Positions 11,611-30,561 of a stretch of DNA of 32,755 bases are shown here, piece after piece. Position numbers and translations under genes: made by a program. The first letter of the stretch is position 1. The number at the start of each line of letters is the position of its first letter. The notes below the pieces were generated by a model. That model did no database searches. It was not told the origin of the DNA and saw only the letters and a list, made by a program, of their open reading frames with translations. The DNA comes from Neocallimastix lanati (nom. inval.) (Eukaryota > Neocallimastigomycota > Neocallimastigomycetes > Neocallimastigales > Neocallimastigaceae): NCBI GenBank assembly GCA_016946835.1, contig JACVTC010000122.1, positions 522,501 to 555,255 of the forward strand, read 5' to 3'.

Positions 11611-12410
11611 TTATATTTGCCAATAAGGCAAGGAATCTTTCCTTACTTCCTTCATATTCTAATATTTTAGAATATGAAAATTTCATAAACAGATATATTT
11701 ATACATTCCTTCTTGGGGGAATTTTAGCTTTAGGTGAGCTACAATTCGATACTGGGGAACAGATACATTTAAGTGAACAACTCCTAAAAGGTTTACAGGG
11801 ATCTACTGTTCCGTATATTGTGGGGCTTGCGGAATATCTTGCTAATACAATACCAATCATCAGTAGCTCTCCTGAGAGGTTTAGTAAAAACACTTTCAGT
11901 GCTGACGTCGTACCGATATGGCAAAGGAATAGTGCAGCTAGAAATCCTTCTAATTTTCATCAATACACATTAACTAACAGCACAGTTTCGAACAAAGAAC
12001 CTATAGTAAGTAATAAAACTTTTGATGATCTTTCTTGTGGTTCAGGGGAGAGTGTAGTGGATACCACACTATCTATTCTAAAGATGTTACTTCTTTGTTT
12101 TATTATTTTAGATTTTATTGGTAATCATGTTACTACTCATATTATATACATCATACCGAATTTTTTTTTAATTTTTGAACTTATTTTTATTCCTTATTAC
12201 TTTAAATTTTCTTTGATTAATTACAATTTGTTATCTCTTAATTTTTTATTATTATTTATTTTACTTAATCTTTTACATACATTTTATTTTTTTTATCCTT
12301 TAATTATATAATTTATTTTTTTATAATTAAATGTAATACATAAAAATATTTTAATCTATTTAATAAAGCACTGGAAGTGTATTCTCTTCCAAGTCTAAAA
12401 AAAAAAAAAA
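11611..12410 (+). mobile_element. 5'-truncated LINE (non-LTR retrotransposon), 3' end with poly(A)
   Basis: The fragment encodes, in one open + frame up to a stop at 12309-12311, the C-terminal end of the same kind of polyprotein as the - strand element at the right end of the window. Shared features are a LLGG block followed by a (V)GLAE(Y/F)L(A/T)N motif. A later segment (SGES.VDTTLSILKMLLL, near 12045-12100) matches the third fragment at 30364-30520. The 3' untranslated end contains TTAATAAAG, a hairpin GGAAGTGTATTCTCTTCC (12373-12390), then AGTCT and a poly(A) tail. Most of the element (endonuclease, reverse transcriptase) is absent through 5' truncation, not later decay, because the duplicated target site abuts the truncation point. 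Confidence 0.85.
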
Positions 12411-12423
12411 AATGGCTATGTCA
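12411..12423. repeat. Target-site duplication, right copy
   Basis: AATGGCTATGTCA is identical to 11598-11610 and immediately follows the poly(A) tail of the LINE fragment. Confidence 0.85.
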
Positions 12424-12586
12424 GATAAGTATTGTATTGTTTTTTTCAAGTTTTATTCTATGTTTTCCATTTTTTTTAGGGTTTCTTTTTTATTTTATTA
12501 TTTATTATTTAAATTATATATCCTTATTTTCTTTTTTTCCTTTCTTTTTACATTAATATGTTATATTCATATAAGTTTTTCTTATT

Positions 12587-12639
<53 letters not shown>

Positions 12640-12885
12640 CTATGATTCTATTCAATTTTACATTTAATTATTTTATCAATTATTTACCTAAGTTTAGCAA
12701 TTATCAATAAGTTAATATAAGTTTTATTCAACAAAGATAATTAAGAAAACAAATAATTATAAAAAATTTTCCAGCAAAATATTTTCAACTGCAAGTTATT
12801 ATAAAATTTTATTCAAACAACAGTTTTACAATTATACTACAATAATTTTCAATCATTCATTTTCAACATGAATTCATATTCAAAT
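12424..12885. other. Low-complexity spacer with a long poly(T) tract
   Basis: No gene is seen. A nearly pure T run of about 50 bases spans 12590-12639. The 77-codon + open frame crossing it is mostly Phe and is not credible. Confidence 0.6.
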
Positions 12886-13140
12886 TTTAGAGAAGGCTTT
12901 TGCAACTAAGGTTAAAGTATATGATTTTAAGGAATTACCTATTAGAGAACTTCACGACTTGTTAAGTAATATATATATATATATATATAACAATGACAAG
13001 ATTTTTTTTCAATCTTTAGGCATAAGTTGAAATATTAATGGGATGGAACTCAGAAAAAAAAATGGTGTTGTTTATAATAAATTCAATATTCAGACCAATA
13101 TGTGTCTTCCTCCAAGAAATCGGTAATAATAAATTTGTAT
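12886..13140 (+). mobile_element. Decayed LINE fragment with possible endonuclease N-terminus
   Basis: Two readable + segments are seen. The first (about 12893-12968) encodes KAFATKVKVYDFKELPIREL. The second (about 13028-13140) encodes, across a one-base frame disruption, NING then WNSEKKMVLFIINSIFRP and FLQEIGNN. NING near the start and (F/L)LQE about 30 residues later are the usual first two motifs of the APE-type endonuclease of non-LTR elements; the Glu of LQE is catalytic. The frame disruption and an apparent Trp-to-stop change show it is dead. An alternative is chance resemblance. It lies downstream of, and separate from, the truncated copy at 11611-12410. Confidence 0.4.
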
Positions 13141-14220
13141 AAAAAAAAAAAAAAAAAAAAAAAATTAACCATTTATATTTATTTCTATAGTTTTATTTCT
13201 TTACTTACAATAATTTTAAAAAAATTAAAAATGTGGGGCGTTAAAATACAAAGAAAATTTTATTTATAAGCCACATTACGAAATGCTCACATTCCATAAT
13301 TATAATATTTTTTATATTAATTAAAATATAAAATTTTTCCCTTTCTAATACTCATTATTACTGTTAGGAGTAGCAGAGTTAAAGAAAAAATAAAAGAAGT
13401 CTTAAAAAAGGATTGATTATCTTTACTATAACGTGTTGTTTATATTATAGTAGAAATAATAAACCATTTTATCCATTAAATAGTTGAATAATAACATATA
13501 ATAACATATAGGCATTATTCTTAAACATAAATGATAACTTAACATCGTTTGCTGTTATTAATTATCAATTATTAAGAAAAATAATTATGATATTAGTTAT
13601 ACTAATAATTTTTTTTTATTTTTTTATAATGAACTTATTTTTTTTTTTATTTACTTTTATATATAAATTTTTTTTTTTTTTAATAATTTTATTATCATAC
13701 ATACCAATAATAAAAAAGGTATAACTAATATATTTTATTAAAATATTTCAAGCAAATAATAAATGAAGTAACATAAAATATATTCTATTACGTAATTTAA
13801 ATTGTAAAAGTAAAGTTACTAAATAATTAAAAATTAGATTTTTTGCTCATTTCTTTAAAAATTCATTATATTGATTATTCCATTTTAACTTTTTTTTTTT
13901 TTTTAATTTAATTTTTGTTGATTAAGCTTTAATGATTAAGTTTTTATGGAATGTATGGTACTTAAATAATATAGTTAACATTTAATATATAATATAATTA
14001 TTAAAGTTTTTCTCTTTATATTATTATTTTTTTAATTTTTTTTTTTTTTAAAAAAAAGTTAATTATTATTATTATTAAAGAAAAACTGAATGTTTAGTAT
14101 TAAATACATTTTTTATATTAAACTAATTTCGTTAATATTTAATTAGATCAGTTTATAATTCTTATATATTTATTATTAAATAAATTTAAAGTTTTTCTAT
14201 TATAAAAGTCATTTTAAAGT

Positions 14221-14265
<45 letters not shown>

Positions 14266-14826
14266 CCTTCCCTTAATGAATTAAAAGATTTTAATATATA
14301 ATAAAATAGATTTGATTTTAATTTTACTTCATATGTTTAAATATAAAGTATAAAATATAAAACATAAAATATAAATATAAAATATAAAATATAAAATATT
14401 AAATATAAAATATAAAATATAAAATATAAAAATATAAAAATATTAAATATGACATATTGAAATATTATAAAAGAATTTTAAAACTTTATTAAATAATAAA
14501 AAGTAAAAATGAATTTTAAAATACAAAAAAAAAAAAAAAAAAAAAAAAAAAAACGTATATATATAAAATTTTTTTTAAGGTATATAATACATGATTTTAT
14601 TAAATTTATATGTATATAAAATTTTTTTTATCAGTAAAATTTAAAGAAGTACAAAATAATTAAATATATTTATAAAGAAAATAAATTAATTTATTTTCTT
14701 ACACTATTTAATCTATTATTTTTATAACATTAAAATAAAATAAAAAAAAGGGAAAAACAAATAATAGCAGGCTTTTATTTATAATATTATTAATAAATAT
14801 TGAAAAAAGAAAAAGAATTACCAAAA
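13141..14826. other. A+T-rich intergenic stretch, no gene seen
   Basis: No coding region is supported. It contains (AT)n runs (14220-14250), a minisatellite of AAAATATA-type units at about 14338-14450, and poly(A)/poly(T) tracts of 20-30 bases. A short G+C-richer phrase at about 13370-13412 reads GVAELKKKIKEVLKKD in one frame and may be another scrap of old coding sequence. The last few hundred bases must contain the promoter of the downstream phosphatase gene, but no specific element stands out. Confidence 0.5.
14338..14450. repeat. AAAATATA-type minisatellite
   Basis: A run of imperfect 7-8-bp units such as ATAAAAT and AAAATATA extends over about 110 bp of non-coding DNA. Confidence 0.7.
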
Positions 14827-20367
<5,541 letters not shown>

Positions 20368-21031
20368 ATTAAATATATAACATTGAATTTCTTTTTCTTA
20401 TCTTTTTTTTTTTTTTTTTCTTTTTTTTTTTTTTTTTCTTTTTTATGTATTTTATTTTTAATTTTTTTTTATTTTATATTTAATCATTAAATATAATTTT
20501 TTTTTTTAACATATTATATATTACAAATAATTATTTCATTTTATTACTATTTACTTTTAGGATAAACAAGTATATTTTGACATTAATAATTTATCTTAAT
20601 AAAATATAGAATTTAATTAAAAAAATAAAAAAATAAAAAAAAAAAAAAAAAAAAAAAAAAAAGAAAAGAAATAGAGCATTAAACAAAACAAAATAATAAA
20701 AAAATAAAATCATTTTAAATAAATATAATAATAATAAATTTACAAATAACAAAAACAAAAATAATAATAAATTCTAATAATAAATAAATAAACAAATAAA
20801 TAAATTAGTAAAATAAAATAATAATACTAAAACTAATATATAAATGGGTAAATAAATAATTCAAAAATAAAAAAAAAAAAAAGTTAATAAAATAAATAAA
20901 AATATTTAAATATAAATATAAATAAAAAAAAAAAAGTTTAAAATAATCATCGAACTAATATTAAAACTAAAATATAAATTAAAAAATAAATAATATATAT
21001 AAACAAATAATGAAATAATGATTTAATGACC

Positions 21032-21092
<61 letters not shown>

Positions 21093-21256
21093 TATAAAAT
21101 TTATAAATTGTATATACATATAATATTTAATTTTTTTTCTTATATTTTCTTATATTCATAAATATTATTGTTAATATTATTTCAATATGAGGAAAAAGAA
21201 AAGTAATAAAACAAAAAAGTTTTTTTAAAAGAAAAAACTTATTTTAATATTAATAA

Positions 21257-21298
<42 letters not shown>

Positions 21299-21698
21299 AA
21301 TTAATATTTCTTTTTATTATATATTTTTTCTCATTATATCTAAAAGTTTTGGTTTCTTGTTAAAGTTAAAGAGGAATTTCTTTAATTAAATAGTAGTAAA
21401 TTTAAAATAGTTTAAAATAATAAATAAAAAAAAAAATTAAAAAAAAGTACTATTTTATTTTATTTTATTTTTAAAGTAATCCAATCATAATTTTATAGTA
21501 GTGAACAGAAAGTTATAATTATTATTTTTTTTAAATAAATTTAAATATTATTTATTTTATTTTTGTACTACTTTTTTTTTTTTTATTTTTTTATTTTTTT
21601 TTTTTTTTATTATTTAAAATTATTTTACTTTTTTTTTTATATTATTTTAAATATTTAAATTTTATATTATAATAAAATAAAATATATATATATATAAA
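20368..21698. other. Intergenic region between phosphatase and methyltransferase genes
   Basis: This 1.33-kb spacer has no gene seen. It holds the phosphatase 3' UTR (T-rich just after the stop; AATAAAATA near 20598), poly(A) and poly(T) tracts, (ATT)20 at 21032-21092, and presumably the promoter of the next gene. No specific promoter motif is convincing in this composition. Confidence 0.6.
21032..21092. repeat. (ATT)20 microsatellite
   Basis: About 20 perfect ATT units lie in intergenic DNA. Confidence 0.9.
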
Positions 21699-25655
<3,957 letters not shown>

Positions 25656-26243
25656 ATGAGAATACTTCGTTCTTCAAGTAATGAAATTACAATTATAGAA
25701 AAAGATCATTTATTTGACACTACCAATGATTTTGGTAATTTTAAAAATAATTATTATTTTTCACAACCAAAGGGACAACCATATTCATTCCATTATAAAA
25801 ACCTCATAGAAAATTTTATTGAAGAAAACCATTGTAATTAATTAAAAAATTTAATAATGATAATAATTATTTCACTATTAATAATATTACTTACAATATA
25901 ATATTTTTTATGTTCAAAAAATATATATATTTATATATGTTAAATATATTTATATAAATAAAAATTATATATAAAATAATATTCAAATTTAACTTTTTTT
26001 TTTTTTTGATAAAAATATTTTATATATTCAATTCAAGACACATCTATAATTCCTTTACTTCAGACAATTGTTTCCTTAAATAAATATCCAAATAAGTTAG
26101 TAGTTATTATAAATAAATATATTTTTTATATTAATTCTTTATTCTTTTAAACTTTTTATTATTATTATTATTATTATTAAAAGTAATATTTATATATAAA
26201 AATAAAATAAAATAAAATAATTTATATATATACACACATATAT

Positions 26244-26279
<36 letters not shown>

Positions 26280-26730
26280 AAAAAATACATTTCAAAATAT
26301 TAAAGTTTTAACAAATAGTTTAATATATAATACATAAAATATTTATTTTTTATTTATTATAAATATTATTACTTATAATTACTATTTTAAAATAAATAAA
26401 TAAATATATATATATATTTAAAGATTTATGATTGAATTATTGTTAAATACTTGCTTTAATTGTAATGATGTTAGTATAGTTAATGAAGCTTGTAATATAA
26501 TTGAAAATATTGCATGCATTCCAGGAATATATGATTATGAAAAACTTAATAATTCGAATAAAAATTTTATACTAAATAAGGAATTACCTTTTGATTTTAT
26601 TGCCAATGAGGATGAATCATTCTTTTTTAATAATATAATTTATATAATGAAGAATTCACTAGGAAATGTAAATATATATATTTTTATAAATATTTTTAAA
26701 AATTTATTTATAAATAAAAATATGAAAAGA

Positions 26731-26761
<31 letters not shown>

Positions 26762-28229
26762 TTTTAATATTGCTTTAATTGAATTTAAAAAAATTAATAT
26801 CATCATATTTTAATATTAAAAAGATTAAAGGTTATGAAAAATTGAATAAAGATGATGAACCTAATGAAACTATGGAAGAAGTAAATATAAAATGCTTTAT
26901 TATAAGAATATTTATTTCTTTTTTTATTTATATATATATATATATTAAAAGTAAAAAAAAAAAAAAAATTACATATAATATTAATTAATTATGAATTAAT
27001 AAAAAAAAAAAAAAAATAAAATAAAATAAATAGATTAATAGAGTTTTCTTTAATATAGTCCCATATAAAGAAACAAGAAAAATTAATAATGTAAAGTAAA
27101 ATATTGATTAAAGTTTTAATATATATAATATTAATTGATTTATTAATTTTAATTATTATTATTATAATTATCCATGATAATATATATATATATATATATA
27201 TACTTAATTTCATCTAGCCGGAATTTATATATTTATTTTTTCATACCATAATTATTATACTTAAAAATGACATACTACAGAATCAAAGTATTATATATAT
27301 TTAATGAAATTATTTAAAATTAAATGAATTTATAATATATATAATAATATATATATATAAACAAAAAACGAAAAAAAACAAAAAAACAAAAAAACACTTA
27401 TTTATATATTTATATTTAAAATAATTTTTTTTTATATTATTTATTATTTCATATAATAAAAAGGTACAATGAAAAAAACAATGTTATTTCGTATTATCAA
27501 AAATATCAATTTAAATAAACTTATAAGTAATATATGTGAATTGTATGATTATACTACTTATTATGATTATGATAAAATATCGTTGATACAAACTGATATT
27601 CAACAATTCATATATATGGTAAGAGAGAGGAAAAAAAAAAAAAAAAAAAAAGGAAAAAAAAATTATTATTTTTTTATTTCATAATATTTTATGAATATTT
27701 ATTGAAAATATATGAATTTAGTTTATATTAATACTATTAATACTGCTATTATTATTTATTATTATTATTATTATTATTTTTTTTTTTTTTAAATTTATTT
27801 ATTTATTTATTTTTTATTTATTTCATTTATTTTATTTTTATTTTTTTTTTTATTTTTTATTTTTTTTTTTTTTTTTTTTAATTTCATAATTTTATTTTTA
27901 TTTCTTTCTTCTTTTATTGTATGATATTTTTAAATATACAAATAAAAAATAGTTCTAATCATAAATATTAATTATTATAATATAGATATCATTGTATTCT
28001 TATACAAAGTGTACAACTTTTGATGATGAAAAAAATTACTTAATAAGTAGAGAAGATTTAATTAATAAACTATATTCGAATATAACAGAAAGAATGCTTT
28101 TTCCATTTATTGAAGTAATAAATTTTTTAATAATAAATTTTCTTTAAGATATATGTATATTTAAATATATATTTACTTATTTATATTAGAAACTAATTAT
28201 AATAAATATATTCTTTATTATATAAAACT

Positions 28230-28273
<44 letters not shown>

Positions 28274-28695
28274 CACTTCATTTTCCTCATTTTCTTCTTC
28301 TTATTAAACAAAAGACAATGATAGATAATAAGGTGAAACAAGGAATAATAGAAAGAATACTTCACAATAAATGTAAAGGAAATGTATCATTATATACTAA
28401 ATTAAATGAAGATAAAATAATAGCTTATTTCTTCAATTTTAAACCAAAAGATAATTCTTATAAAAGTAATTCAACCATTATTCGTTCTCTATTACTTTTA
28501 ATACAAAGCTATTTAGTTGACCATACCTTAACCAAAGAATATCAACAGGAATGGATGAATGCGTTAAAAGTTATAGATGATAAGGTTAATTTGGTTTTGG
28601 AACAATCAACTAAAGATTCAGAAGAAATAAAATATAAAGAAGAGTTATTTAATTATAATAATCTTTTAAAAATTTTAATAATGAGCTATCTTTAA
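25656..28695 (+). CDS. Unrecognised 423-aa protein, 8 exons
   Basis: I do not recognise this protein. Exons that join in frame with GT...AG introns: 25656-25833, 26038-26095, 26424-26667, 26824-26880, 27218-27287, 27464-27618, 27986-28114, 28315-28695. They total 1272 nt. Consistent phase at every junction supports a real gene; the splice from 26880 to 27218 is least certain. It has no signal peptide or obvious membrane segment. It appears mostly helical: IIPLLQTIVSL, MIELLLNTCF and VNEACNIIENIACIPGIYD look like armadillo/HEAT-style helix pairs, and the C-terminal exon has further amphipathic helices (STIIRSLLLLIQSYLVDH, then EWMNALKVIDDKVNLVLEQ). An Asp/Glu-rich linker lies near KDDEPNETMEE. 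A helical-repeat scaffold is the most I would infer. Long introns hold poly(T) and (TTA)n tracts. The start is the first ATG after a purine run (aaaaaaATGaga). Confidence 0.8.
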
Positions 28696-29000
28696 AATAA
28701 AATAATATAATACATATATAAATTTTATTTTATTTTTTTATAATTTCAAAATTGTATAATAATCATAATAATCATAATCATAATCATAGTAATAAATAAA
28801 AAATAAAAACAGAAAAAAAAAAAAAAACATTAATTATAACATTAAATTATATAATATTCATATATAATTATTAATATATATTTAATTTAAATATTATACC
28901 TTTTTTTTTTTTTTTTTTTTTTTTTAAACTAGTTTTTAAATAAATTTCAAAAAATATTTTTTATTTTTTTTATATTTTATTTTATTTCAGGATATATATA
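28696..29000. other. 3' flank of the unrecognised gene
   Basis: This is non-coding and rich in A+T, with a few CATAATCATAAT units near 28760 and a poly(T) tract at 28902-28925. No gene is seen. Confidence 0.6.
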
Positions 29001-29748
29001 AACATTTAATAATATATTACCAAGAGTACAAACATATAATATATTATTCGGTTGTTATTGAATGTCTTTTGCACTTCAATATCTTCCTCGATTAATAGTG
29101 ATCCAATAGTTGTGAAAACCATTTTATATGTCATTCAAGCTATATCAAATAATTCCTTAGGCTCCGAAAGACTTTCACTCGAAGATTGTATTCCTTTTTC
29201 TCCTATCCTTTAGCGAGGTATTCTCATTCCCTATATTAGTAATGATCATGAAAAAAGGAGAAACTCATGACATGAAGTATGATGTTTAGTTAATCCTATT
29301 ACCATCAGTATGCTTACGAATCTTTGTAATCATCAAAATTTTATACGAGAAGTTATTGGCTTTATGAGGATCTATGAAAAATCAAATCATTAAATCCTTA
29401 GAAATTACTGAAAATAATTCTATTACCTATTGACAATTAGAAGAAATTATAAAAATAACAGATTTAGGTTACCAGTTAGATCAATGTTGTAGTTGTAATA
29501 AACATTTTAATATTAATTCACCACCAATGCTATATCTTTTCGTCTCTAATTCGTTTGATCTCTTCCAAAATTTAATTTTTTTTTTTTTTTTTTTTACTTC
29601 AACATACAAGAATATTGTCTACCCGTGCTATTACATAATCTAATGAAGAAAAAGAATTTGAAAATGCTTACTAATACTAATACTACTGGTAATGGTAATG
29701 GTAATGGTAAACATATAAAATATGTTAAGGAAAGTGAATTGAAGAATT
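29001..29748 (+). pseudogene. Broken gene resembling the VPS8 C-terminal region
   Basis: Base composition here is exon-like with only one T run, but every frame is interrupted. Readable + segments, switching frame and crossing stops, include SDPIVVKTILYVIQAISNNS (within 29049-29210, ended by TAG), RGILIPYISNDHEK, then SMLTNLCNHQNFIREVIGF, then a stretch with LEITENNSITY, a stop, and QLEEIIKITDLGYQLDQCCSC NKHF. The order (R/F)xxIxGM-like helix, LEIT, a helical linker, then a CxxC zinc-binding start resembles the C-terminal RING-like end of VPS8, a CORVET endosomal tethering subunit. At least five stops or frame breaks make it a pseudogene unless sequencing errors are responsible. The end carries a repeated GGTAAT unit near 29692-29710. 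Identity is tentative. Confidence 0.45.
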
Positions 29749-29893
29749 AAAAATGTAAAATAATAAAAGGAATTGATTAATATTTCTTAAAACAATTATA
29801 TGGGTATTTTTAAAGGTTCATGAAAAAAGTGTTAATTAAAAAAAAAAAAAAAAAAAAAAAATTGAATATAATATGTATATATATACATATTTA

Positions 29894-29992
<99 letters not shown>

Positions 29993-30127
29993 TTTCGTTT
30001 TTCTTTTTTTATTTTTGTTTATGTTTTTATTACAATTATTATTATTTTTATTATTATTTTATTTAATTCATTAATTATATATATATAGTAAATAATAATA
30101 ATAATAATGATAATAATAATAATAATG

Positions 30128-30167
<40 letters not shown>
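29749..30167. repeat. Microsatellite-rich spacer with (ATT)n and (AAT)n
   Basis: (ATT)n at about 29894-29992 is about 33 units; (AAT)n with a few TGA-containing interruptions runs from about 30090 to 30167. The two arrays are reverse complements of each other and could pair as a large hairpin. No gene is seen. Confidence 0.8.
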
Positions 30168-30168
<1 letters not shown>

Positions 30169-30517
30169 TTTTTTTTTTTTTTTTTTATTTTTTTTTTTTT
30201 TTTTTTTTTTTAGACAGGGAAGAGAATACACTTCCAAAACTTTATTAAATTTTATTTTAAAAAATACATGTAGGTGAAAAGTACATTTGAGATTAAAAAT
30301 AAAAAATTTAAAAAATAAAATAATAAAAAAGCTCGAAAATACTATGTATTTCGGCAAGTTGTACTATGCGGGAATTTTTCTCTTCCTAACAAATAAAAAA
30401 GAAATAAAACTTAGAAGTAACATCTTTAAAATAGATAGTGTGGTGTCCACTAAACTCTCCCCGGATTCATCATTTATTGAACTACTAGGGCGAGATTCAT
30501 CCTTCGTAGAAATAGAT

Positions 30518-30520
<3 letters not shown>
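30168..30520 (-). mobile_element. Short LINE 3' fragment with poly(A) tail
   Basis: Read on the - strand, 30520-30364 encodes KDESRPSSS, then SGESLVDTTLSILKMLLL followed by SFISFLFVRKRKIPA and a stop. This is a close match to the copy at 12045-12100. The 3' untranslated region holds TTAATAAAG, the hairpin GGAAGTGTATTCTCTTCC (complement at 30218-30235) and CTGTCT, then the poly(A) tail (poly(T) at 30168-30211). Its upstream end is cut abruptly at 30521, where the poly(A) tail of the next element begins, so the neighbouring LINE probably inserted into it. Confidence 0.85.

Positions 30521-30561
<41 letters not shown>

Noticed and set aside
27056-27092. Extra 35-nt exon of the unrecognised gene between 26880 and 27218
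   Set aside because: It has plausible splice signals, but its length would break the reading frame that joins 26880 directly to 27218.
29001-29748. Alternative genetic code (TAG/TGA read as amino acids) to rescue the VPS8-like region
   Set aside because: The three neighbouring genes read cleanly with the standard code, and the region also needs frame shifts, so decay is simpler.
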